A DNA stretch of 6,378 nt from Candidatus Omnitrophota bacterium (GTDB lineage: Bacteria > Omnitrophota > Gorgyraeia > Pluralincolimonadales > Pluralincolimonadaceae), in the NCBI GenBank assembly GCA_020061685.1, contig JAGUXU010000107.1:1-6378 (forward strand), in the 5' to 3' direction. The notes beneath the pieces were generated by a model, which was given only the letters and a program-made list of their open reading frames with translations, made no database searches and had not been told where the DNA came from. The position numbers and the translations under genes were made by a program. Positions 1 through 5,796 of this stretch are shown piece after piece (the stretch's first letter is position 1; each line of letters starts with the position of its first letter).

Positions 1-1235
1 AAATCCTTTGCGCCCCCGAGGCCGTATCTTCCTATCTCGAGGGAGCGTATGGATTTCTGGAACGCCTCCTTGAACGTCTTCCCTATGCTCATCACCTCTC
101 CCACGGCCTTCATCTGGGTCCCTAAAATATCCTTGGCCTTGGGAAATTTCTCGAATGCCCACCGCGCGAATTTAATGACTACATAATCGCCGCTGGGTTC
201 GTATTTTTCCAGAGTGCCTTCTTTCCAGTAGGGGATCTCATCCATTGTCAGGCCGGCAGCGAGTTTCGTCGAGATGCGCGCTATGGGGAACCCTGTCGCT
301 TTTGACGCCAAAGCCGATGAGCGTGAGGTCCGGGGATTTATCTCGATGACCACAAGCCTGTCGTCTTCCTTGTTATGCGCGAACTGGATATTTGTCCCCC
401 CGACCACGCCGATAGCATCGACAATCTTGTAGGAAAGGTCCTGCATCCGCTTCTGTAATTCGGCCGGCACCGTCAGCATCGGCGCCGCGCAGAAACTGTC
501 GCCGGTATGTATGCCCATCGCGTCGATATTCTCGATGAAGCATACGGTTATCTTCTGGTCCTTCTGGTCCCTTACGACTTCGAGCTCAAGTTCCTCCCAG
601 CCGATGACCGCCTCCTCCACCAGTACCTGATGGACGATGCTTGCAGCCAACCCCCGCGTCACGATCGTCCTTAATTCCTCGACGTTATAAGCGATACCGC
701 CGCCTGTCCCGCCGAGGGTGTAGGCGGGCCGAAGGACAACGGGATACTTGAATCTCTCCACTATCTTCTCGGCTTCCTCTACGGAATGGCAGATCTCCGA
801 CCGGGGGACGGAGATGCCGAGTTTTTTCATGGTATCCTTAAATACCTGCCGGTCTTCACCTCGCTCGATGGCATCGGCCTTGACGCCGATGATCTCGACG
901 CCGTATTTTTTCAGTATCCCCGCCTTATGAAGGCTGGAAGAGAGATTGAGCCCCGTCTGTCCGCCCAGGTTCGGCAGGATAGCGTCCGGCCTTTCTTTCT
1001 CTATTATCTTCTCGAGGCTATCTACGGTAAGGGGCTCGATATAAGTCTTGTCCGCCATCTCGGGATCGGTCATGATCGTGGCGGGATTGGAATTGACCAG
1101 TACTATCTCGTATCCTTCCTCGCGCAGCGCCTTGCATGCCTGCGTGCCGGAATAATCGAATTCACAGGCCTGTCCTATGATTATAGGACCCGACCCTACT
1201 ATCAGGACCTTCCTGATATCTGTTCGCCGTGGCAT
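1..1235 (-). CDS. carB: Carbamoyl-phosphate synthetase large subunit, N-terminal 411 residues (cut by window edge)
   Basis: CarB makes carbamoyl phosphate from bicarbonate, ATP and the ammonia released from glutamine by CarA, feeding arginine and pyrimidine synthesis in the cytoplasm. I translated the frame from the ATG at 1235 to the left edge and found no stop. The start reads MPRRTDIRKVLIVGSGP. Residues 10-34 hold the N-terminal pre-ATP-grasp motif (GSGPIIIGQACEFDYSG), then NSNPATIMTDPEMAD (48-62) and LGGQTGLN (90-97). The carboxyphosphate ATP-grasp domain follows. The glycine-rich loop is RPAYTLGGTGGG (169-180), the IGWEELELEV block is at 211-220, ENIDAMGIHTGDS is at 235-247 and EINPRTSRSSALASKATGFP is at 298-317. 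By recall of E. coli CarB, R129, R169 and E215 match at the same numbers, and Q284, E298, N300 and R302 match with an offset of one. The rest, including the second ATP-grasp half, lies outside. It follows the cyclophilin gene by 58 bases, with no clear terminator between them. carA is not adjacent. Confidence 0.97.
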   Translation of the reverse strand, partial: MPRRTDIRKVLIVGSGPIIIGQACEFDYSGTQACKALREEGYEIVLVNSNPATIMTDPEMADKTYIEPLTVDSLEKIIEKERPDAILPNLGGQTGLNLSSSLHKAGILKKYGVEIIGVKADAIERGEDRQVFKDTMKKLGISVPRSEICHSVEEAEKIVERFKYPVVLRPAYTLGGTGGGIAYNVEELRTIVTRGLAASIVHQVLVEEAVIGWEELELEVVRDQKDQKITVCFIENIDAMGIHTGDSFCAAPMLTVPAELQKRMQDLSYKIVDAIGVVGGTNIQFAHNKEDDRLVVIEINPRTSRSSALASKATGFPIARISTKLAAGLTMDEIPYWKEGTLEKYEPSGDYVVIKFARWAFEKFPKAKDILGTQMKAVGEVMSIGKTFKEAFQKSIRSLEIGRYGLGGAKD

Positions 1236-1240
1236 AGGGA

Positions 1241-1247
1241 CCTCTCT
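1241..1247 (-). promoter_or_regulatory. Shine-Dalgarno site for carB
   Basis: On the minus strand AGAGAGG lies 5 bases before the ATG at 1235. It supports this start, which also leaves the usual short N-terminal extension before the VLIVGSGP motif. The 58-base gap upstream holds AT-rich hexamers such as TATACT and GATAAT, but I find no matching -35 element, so I do not call a separate carB promoter. Confidence 0.6.
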
Positions 1248-1293
1248 ATATATTATCCAGTATAAAGTTACGGAGGGAGATTAAACAGGGCCT

Positions 1294-1839
1294 TTACTTC
1301 TTCAAGTATGCCTTTATGATCTTTTGTTCAACCTGTGGTTTATCGAATTTGCCGGTGGGCGCGTTCTCTATCTTCTCGACTACATCATAACCCGAGACGA
1401 CTTCGCCAAAGATCGTATGTTTCATATCAAGCCACGGCGTCTTTGCCGTCGTGATAAAAAACTGGCTGCCGTTCGTGTTGGGGCCGGCGTTAGCCATAGC
1501 CAAAAGCCCCGGCTTCTCAAACCTGGCCTCGGGGCTTACTTCGTCATTGAAGGGCTTTCCCCAAACCGATTTTCCGCCCCTACCGGTACCCGTCGGGTCC
1601 CCTCCCTGTATCATAAAACCCTTTATGACCCGATGAAATATAGTGCCGTCATAATATCCCTTTTGAACAAGACCGACAAAATTCTCGCATGCCAGCGGGG
1701 CGACTTTGGGCATAAGCCTGACCTCTATAGCGCCCTGCGTAGTCTCCAGTATAACGATCTCATCAGCCATCTCGGAAGCTCCTTCGGAAAGATTGGTAAC
1801 AGAAAGAAAAAAACAGAGTAACAGTAAGACGTTCTTCAT
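1294..1839 (-). CDS. Cyclophilin-type peptidyl-prolyl cis-trans isomerase with N-terminal export signal
   Basis: It catalyses cis-trans isomerisation of peptide bonds before proline to help proteins fold. Numbered from the ATG at 1839 (181 residues), residues 1-22 look like a signal peptide (MKNVLLLLCFFLSVTN, then SEGAS), so the product is probably periplasmic or membrane-tethered. The cyclophilin domain fills residues 26-180. It has the catalytic block FHRVIKGFMIQGGDPTGTG with R70, F75 and Q78, followed by AMANAGPNTNGSQFFIT and TPWLDMKHTIFG with W136. These match the active-site Arg, Phe, Gln and Trp of human cyclophilin A, and the small domain resembles compact bacterial PpiA/PpiB types. 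The frame also opens 7 codons earlier at an ATG at 1860. I prefer 1839 because it has a good Shine-Dalgarno site and because the predicted transcription start is about 1861. A third ATG at 1770 could give a cytosolic form of 158 residues. It seems to head a unit with carB. Confidence 0.95.
   Translation of the reverse strand: MKNVLLLLCFFLSVTNLSEGASEMADEIVILETTQGAIEVRLMPKVAPLACENFVGLVQKGYYDGTIFHRVIKGFMIQGGDPTGTGRGGKSVWGKPFNDEVSPEARFEKPGLLAMANAGPNTNGSQFFITTAKTPWLDMKHTIFGEVVSGYDVVEKIENAPTGKFDKPQVEQKIIKAYLKK
1779..1784 (-). promoter_or_regulatory. Possible internal Shine-Dalgarno site for a signal-less cyclophilin
   Basis: AAGGAG on the minus strand sits 8 bases before the in-frame ATG at 1770 (protein MADEIVILETTQG). 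This is the best Shine-Dalgarno match in the gene. The ATG falls directly between the signal peptide and the folded domain, so starting here would give a complete cytosolic cyclophilin. The same bases encode Ser-Glu-Gly-Ala of the signal-peptide end, so the match may be chance. Confidence 0.4.
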
Positions 1840-1845
1840 CGCATT

Positions 1846-1852
1846 CTTCCTT
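1846..1852 (-). promoter_or_regulatory. Shine-Dalgarno site deciding the cyclophilin start
   Basis: AAGGAAG on the minus strand lies 6 bases before the ATG at 1839. The upstream ATG at 1860 has no purine-rich site ahead of it (the preceding bases are AATACCATCA). The leader from the predicted transcription start near 1861 would be about 22 bases, just enough to carry this site. Confidence 0.65.
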
Positions 1853-1860
1853 CTTTGCAT

Positions 1861-1896
1861 TGATGGTATTATATTTGTTTGGACGCATTATATCAA
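1861..1896 (-). promoter_or_regulatory. Sigma70-type promoter for cyclophilin-carB
   Basis: On the minus strand TTGATA (1891-1896) and TATAAT (1868-1873) are separated by exactly 17 bases. The -35 matches consensus at 5 of 6 positions and the -10 at 6 of 6. The expected transcription start is about 1861. The promoter fits the short gap after the phosphatase stop codon (1904-1906), so cyclophilin and probably carB can be transcribed independently of the upstream signalling genes. A second TATAAT at 1887-1892 overlaps the -35 and has no good -35 partner of its own. Confidence 0.7.
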
Positions 1897-1903
1897 TAAA
1901 AAT

Positions 1904-3844
1904 CTATACGGATCCGCCCTCGCCGTTAAACTTCAGGGCCATTATAGTGATGTCATCCGATTGCGCGGTGCCGCAAGAAAAATCTTTTATCGCCTTTGAG
2001 ACCCCGGAAACTACTTCCTTTAACGGCAGGTCCCGCAGATCATCCAGTTTCTTCTTCAGCCTTTCTTCGGAAAAGAATCCGCCTTTGTCGTCCTTGGCCT
2101 CCGTTACCCCGTCCGTATACATAAAGAGCGTTTCGCCGGGCTCCAGGATAAACCTGCCTGTCTCAAAATCCATGCCTTCATAAGCGCCTATCACTTTACC
2201 TGCCGTCTCCTTGACTAAGACGGCTTCGCTGTTCCTTCGGATTATAAAAGGAGGGTTATGGCCGCCGTTCGCGTAAACTACTTCGCCTGTCTTCGTATTG
2301 AGTATTCCGAGGAAGGCGGTAAGGAACATATCTTCATCGTTGCTCTTCTTCAATTCCGCGTCTACCTGGGCAAGGATCCTGTCCGGGCCTATGCCTTTGG
2401 CTGCGGTGGCCTTAAAGAGGGTCGTTGTCATGGCCATAAACAGCGCCGATGAGATGCCTTTACCGAGGACGTCTCCGATCACAAAACATAGCCTGTCTTT
2501 GTCTATGAAATAAAAATCATACAGGTCGCCGCCCACTTCCTTCGCCGTCTCGATGAACGCGTAAATATCGAATTCGCGTCTCTCCGGGAAGGGGGGAAAT
2601 ACTTTGGGAAGCATGCTCATCTGGATATGATGGGCTATGCTCAATTCGCTTTCTATCTTCTGCTTGGCAGCGGTAGTCTCGGTAAGTTCTTTGATGTATC
2701 TCTTCAGGGACACCTTCATATATTCAAAGGCCTGCGCCAATTTGCCGACTTCGTCGTCCGATCTGACTGACGGCACTTCCACGTCCAGATTGCCCGTCGC
2801 TATCTCTTGCGTAGCTTTAGCCATCGCCCTTAACGGCCCGGCGATGGAACGGGCGATAAAGACGACCGTGCCTAAAAGCAGCAATAACCCGGCCGTGCCA
2901 AGAACGGCGATCGCGCGGTTTAACCTTATGATATCCGCCATAAATTCATCCTGCGGAAAAAGTACGGCAAGAGACCACCCCGTAGACGGAATGGGCGCAT
3001 AATACATCCATGACTTCTTGCCCGACACGATACTCATAGGCGGGACAAAGCCCGATTCCCCGCTAATCATCTTCCTGCCTATCCGGCGTAATAACGCGTC
3101 GTCACGCTCCTCGGCCACGCTGAAGATCGTCTCATGCATTATCAGATCTTTCAGGGGATGGGTCACGATAGTACCGTTCCTCGAGATCAGAAAACCGTAG
3201 CCCGAATCGAGTATCTTGATAGAAGAAACGATATCCCGCAGCCATTCAAGCGATATATCCGCAGTCACGATCCCCGTAAAACGCCTCTTGCCGGAATCCG
3301 TTTTATAAAACGGCGCGGAATAAGTCGCCATGATGATATTGCCGCCGCCCACATCGAAGTACGGCTCGCTCCACACAGGGCTTCCAAGTTCCTTCGGTAT
3401 CTGATACCAGTCCAGATAAAAATACCTGTATGCCGCGCCGCCCAGATAACTGAACTTTATCTCTCCCGCGCTTTTATAGTAATAGGGCGCGAAATACAAA
3501 GACCCTCTTTCGAACGAGTACGGCTCAAAGGCCACGGTAGAACCGTATACCTCGGAATTCTTCTCGACCACCGTCTTAAGAAGCCCCAATAATTGCTCCT
3601 TATCGTAAGGGCTGTTCTCGAGATAATAGGCGAGGTTCTCCGGCACTTTCTGGGCGGAAGACAGAATGGTCTCGATCTTATTGACCGTGCTTTGGGTAAG
3701 GTTCCGGGCGCTCTCCTCGACGTTCTTCTCTATCATATGGCGGGAGAAACGGTAGGTAAATGAGAATATCAACAGGAAGATGAACATACCGCTTACGAAG
3801 AAAAACAATATGAGCTTGAACTCTATGCTCTTACCTCTTGGCAT
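1904..3844 (-). CDS. Membrane-bound dCache-HAMP-PP2C (RsbU/SpoIIE-type) serine phosphatase
   Basis: This is a sensor phosphatase. An outside ligand domain is expected to control a cytoplasmic PP2C domain that, in RsbU/SpoIIE relatives, removes phosphate from an anti-sigma-factor antagonist. Numbered from the ATG at 3844 (646 residues), TM1 is about 9-30, a double-Cache-like sensor about 33-300, TM2 about 308-332 and HAMP about 333-387 (RSIAGPLRAM, GNLDVEVP, DDEVGKLAQAFEYM). A short linker ESELSIAHHIQMSMLP (about 398-413) leads to the phosphatase. The metal-binding acidic motifs look intact: VGGDLYD (D440), IGDVLGKG (D458), YTDGVTEA (D578) and SDDITIMAL (630-631), so it should be active. In the sensor, L-D-W-Y (about 144-147) stands where amino-acid-binding dCache domains have R-x-W-Y, which argues against that ligand class. 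The frame also opens at a GTG at 3853, but that codon sits directly on the Shine-Dalgarno bases. The gene overlaps the end of the binding-protein gene by 14 bases. No antagonist or anti-sigma gene is visible here. Confidence 0.95.
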   Translation of the reverse strand: MPRGKSIEFKLILFFFVSGMFIFLLIFSFTYRFSRHMIEKNVEESARNLTQSTVNKIETILSSAQKVPENLAYYLENSPYDKEQLLGLLKTVVEKNSEVYGSTVAFEPYSFERGSLYFAPYYYKSAGEIKFSYLGGAAYRYFYLDWYQIPKELGSPVWSEPYFDVGGGNIIMATYSAPFYKTDSGKRRFTGIVTADISLEWLRDIVSSIKILDSGYGFLISRNGTIVTHPLKDLIMHETIFSVAEERDDALLRRIGRKMISGESGFVPPMSIVSGKKSWMYYAPIPSTGWSLAVLFPQDEFMADIIRLNRAIAVLGTAGLLLLLGTVVFIARSIAGPLRAMAKATQEIATGNLDVEVPSVRSDDEVGKLAQAFEYMKVSLKRYIKELTETTAAKQKIESELSIAHHIQMSMLPKVFPPFPERREFDIYAFIETAKEVGGDLYDFYFIDKDRLCFVIGDVLGKGISSALFMAMTTTLFKATAAKGIGPDRILAQVDAELKKSNDEDMFLTAFLGILNTKTGEVVYANGGHNPPFIIRRNSEAVLVKETAGKVIGAYEGMDFETGRFILEPGETLFMYTDGVTEAKDDKGGFFSEERLKKKLDDLRDLPLKEVVSGVSKAIKDFSCGTAQSDDITIMALKFNGEGGSV

Positions 3845-4811
3845 GGTCGGCACACCTTATGAAGAAAGAATCGAAATCCGGCACATCCTTGATCATACCG
3901 TTCTCCCTGAGCACGCCCGCGACCACTTCGTAATCCGATCTATCGAGTACGCCGATCATAACGGATGTGTCTTTAGGCAATATCAGGTCCCTCATCCTCT
4001 CCAGCATCCACTTCTGGTGGACTTTATTGACGGGTATCCTGGCGTCGCGCATATATTTCAATACGACATCTACCGCCTCATCAGGATGCGAAAAAGAATA
4101 TAGCCAGCCCTCAAGCGAAGCCTGAACAAACGCGTAAACAAGGGAAGGGTCTCTCCGAAAGGTCTCTTCGAGCGTATAGATGCCGTCTTCGGGGAAATTT
4201 AATCCATATTCGTCGAAAAAGAAGGTCGTCAATTCATCGGGGTCGATCCCCGAGTTGATGATGGTGTGGTACTCGTTGTACCACATAGCGGATACCGCGT
4301 CCACGCCGTCCCTTAAGAAGAGGTTGATCGTATATGACTGGGGGACGATCTTTACGTCCAGGCCGTATTTCTTGAAGAAGGCCTTCGGCTGCAACTGAAA
4401 ATCCCCTTCCCAGAGGCTTACCTTCTTGCCGTTCAGATCCTTCGGCTCATGGATGCCGCCGGACTTCTTCGCTATCAATATAAGCGCTGAACGCTGCATG
4501 ACCTGCGCGACATTTATAAGCCTGACCCCTTCGGAGCGCATCTGTATCGCGCGGGAAAGCCAGATGGAAGCAAAATCCGCTTTCTTATCCTTAAGGTATT
4601 CGCATGAGGAGAAGTCCGGGCCGCCCTGCAATATCCCGGCGTCGATGCCGTACTTCCTGTAGATCCCTTTGTCAAGCGCCACATAATAACCCGCGAACTG
4701 CGCCTGAGGGCTCCAGTGAGGGATGAATGACGCCTTCTTAAGGACGGCTTCCTCGGCACCAAGACCTGGGCAAGCCAATAAAAATAAAAGCCCGAGTATC
4801 GCGCCTTTCAA
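3831..4811 (-). CDS. NMT1/THI5-like (SsuA-type) solute-binding protein, no transporter partner in window
   Basis: A 326-residue periplasmic binding-protein-like product. Residues 2-19 form an export signal (KGAILGLLFLLACPGLGA). LLAC resembles a lipobox with Cys14, though the segment before it is short, so lipoprotein or cleaved secreted protein are both possible. The family motif follows at about 30-52 (HWSPQAQFAGYYVALDKGIY, then YGIDAGI), then LKDKKADFASIWLSRAI and LNGKKVSLWEGDFQ. These are typical of NMT1/THI5-like proteins (Pfam NMT1), which bind small molecules such as pyrimidines, sulfonates or nitriles. The Cys-rich motif of true THI5 is absent, and the ligand cannot be read from the sequence. 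The start codon is TTG, supported by a Shine-Dalgarno site and the signal peptide, with no in-frame ATG nearby. It lies 11 bases after the aldolase stop and overlaps the sensor phosphatase by 14 bases. No ABC permease or ATPase gene is present. Confidence 0.9.
   Translation of the reverse strand: MKGAILGLLFLLACPGLGAEEAVLKKASFIPHWSPQAQFAGYYVALDKGIYRKYGIDAGILQGGPDFSSCEYLKDKKADFASIWLSRAIQMRSEGVRLINVAQVMQRSALILIAKKSGGIHEPKDLNGKKVSLWEGDFQLQPKAFFKKYGLDVKIVPQSYTINLFLRDGVDAVSAMWYNEYHTIINSGIDPDELTTFFFDEYGLNFPEDGIYTLEETFRRDPSLVYAFVQASLEGWLYSFSHPDEAVDVVLKYMRDARIPVNKVHQKWMLERMRDLILPKDTSVMIGVLDRSDYEVVAGVLRENGMIKDVPDFDSFFIRCADHAKR
3853..3858 (-). promoter_or_regulatory. Shine-Dalgarno site deciding the phosphatase start
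   Basis: AAGGTG on the minus strand lies 8 bases before the ATG at 3844, while the alternative GTG at 3853 begins on its last base. The site lies inside the final codons of the binding-protein gene, whose stop is at 3831-3833. Ribosomes finishing that gene would pass through the phosphatase start, which suggests translational coupling. Confidence 0.6.
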
Positions 4812-4818
4812 GTCTTTA

Positions 4819-4824
4819 CCTCTT
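4819..4824 (-). promoter_or_regulatory. Shine-Dalgarno site supporting the TTG start of the binding protein
   Basis: AAGAGG on the minus strand lies 7 bases before the TTG at 4811 and overlaps the aldolase stop codon (4823-4825). With the hydrophobic signal that follows, it makes the rare TTG start credible. Confidence 0.55.
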
Positions 4825-5773
4825 ATGCCTGGTCCTGACCTATCAGGCTTTCGTAAAATTCCCTGTAATTCTCCTTTTTGTCGCTGCCGCGCAGGGCCAT
4901 CGCCGCCCTGGGATGCTCATCGAGGATGCCGGTTATCGCGTAGGGGATTATATACCCCCACTCTATCTTCTCGCGCAACGGGATAAATTCCTTGGATATC
5001 ACGTCCAGGATAGGGCGTATATCGAACTTCGGGTTCTTCAGGAAGCCCAGTAAAAGCTCCAGCGGGCAATTCCCCGCCGCCCTGCCTAATCCGTAGATGG
5101 TGCCGTCGACATAATTGGCGTCGTGTATTATCGCCTCGATGGTATTCCCGAAAGCGAGCTGCTGGTTATTATGCGCGTGCATACCGACCTCTTTGGTCTT
5201 CAGAATCTGCTTCGCCTTCTTTATCAGGAACTCGACCGTCTCCTGATACAGGGCCCCGTAACTGTCGACGATATAGACGACACGGGCCTTGCTCTCTTCC
5301 TCTAACTGGTGGAGCGCCTCGTTCAACTCGTTATCGAGCGCCTTCGATATCGCCATTATGTTTACGGTCGTCTCATATCCCTTCTCCGCGAAATGGTTGA
5401 CGAGGAATATCGCCTTATCTATATCCTTGACATAGGTGGCTACCCTTATCATGTCGACAGGGCTGTCCTTGCGCGGCTTTACGTCCTCTATATCCACGCG
5501 GTCCACGTCCACCATGACGGAGATCTTCGTCTTGGATTCTATCCCCTCCTTGACCTTCTTTATATCCTCGTCATCGCAGAATTTCCACGTGCCGTAATCC
5601 TTCGGAGAGAACAATTTTTTGGAATTCTTGTAACCTATCTCCATATAATCAACGCCCGACTCCGCGATGGCCTTGTAAACGGCGCGGACAAAGCGGTGGT
5701 CGAAATCGTGGTTATTTATAAGGCCACCGTCCCTTACCGTGCAATCCAACACTTTTATCTTTTCTCTGAACAT
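4823..5773 (-). CDS. HMGL-like (DRE-TIM metallolyase) aldolase, 4-hydroxy-2-oxovalerate-aldolase-like
   Basis: A 316-residue TIM-barrel enzyme of the HMGL/DRE-TIM superfamily, which breaks or forms C-C bonds in 2-oxo acids with a divalent metal. The signature is LDCTVRDGGLINN at 9-21, with the R14-D15 pair at the end of the first strand. Then come VDYMEIGY (41-48), DSYGALY (170-176), the metal-binding H-x-H in GMHAHNNQ (H199, H201) and YGLGRAAGNCPLELLLG (227-243). The C-terminal part EWGYIIPYAITG with DEHPRAAM (about 271-292) resembles stand-alone HMGL-like aldolases found in sugar and capsule loci, not the DmpG communication domain. At this length it is also unlike 2-isopropylmalate or homocitrate synthases, which are longer. 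No acetaldehyde dehydrogenase (DmpF) gene is next to it, so the 4-hydroxy-2-oxovalerate substrate is only a family guess. ATG start with an AAAGGAG site; 23 bases after HD-GYP and 11 before the binding protein. Confidence 0.93.
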   Translation of the reverse strand: MFREKIKVLDCTVRDGGLINNHDFDHRFVRAVYKAIAESGVDYMEIGYKNSKKLFSPKDYGTWKFCDDEDIKKVKEGIESKTKISVMVDVDRVDIEDVKPRKDSPVDMIRVATYVKDIDKAIFLVNHFAEKGYETTVNIMAISKALDNELNEALHQLEEESKARVVYIVDSYGALYQETVEFLIKKAKQILKTKEVGMHAHNNQQLAFGNTIEAIIHDANYVDGTIYGLGRAAGNCPLELLLGFLKNPKFDIRPILDVISKEFIPLREKIEWGYIIPYAITGILDEHPRAAMALRGSDKKENYREFYESLIGQDQA

Positions 5774-5779
5774 CTTCGT

Positions 5780-5786
5780 CTCCTTT
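5780..5786 (-). promoter_or_regulatory. Shine-Dalgarno site for the aldolase
   Basis: AAAGGAG on the minus strand lies 6 bases before the ATG at 5773. It is the strongest Shine-Dalgarno match in the upstream gene set and lies in the 23-base gap after the HD-GYP stop codon (5797-5799). Confidence 0.7.
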
Positions 5787-5796
5787 TTTTATGTTT

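Noticed and set aside
1173..1188. Six-base inverted repeat with a four-base loop (TCCTAT ... ATAGGA)
   Set aside because: It encodes the conserved Pro-Ile-Ile-Ile-Gly part of CarB, so the symmetry follows from the protein motif.
786..1265. A 159-codon open frame on the plus strand
   Set aside because: It mirrors carB codons on the opposite strand and ends in the gap after carB; the carB motifs on the other strand are unambiguous.
1236..1293. A pyrimidine-responsive leader or attenuator before carB
   Set aside because: The gap is only 58 bases, with no clear hairpin followed by a T run and no room for alternative structures.
1887..1892. A second TATAAT overlapping the -35 of the cyclophilin promoter
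   Set aside because: At 16-18 bases upstream there is only GGATCC-like sequence, with no -35 element.
1909..1916. CGGATCCG palindrome followed by a T-rich stretch just before the phosphatase stop, considered as a terminator
   Set aside because: The palindrome has no loop and lies within coding sequence, so it cannot form a useful hairpin.
3831..4811. Complete ABC uptake system
   Set aside because: Only the binding protein is present; neither neighbour has permease or ATPase motifs.
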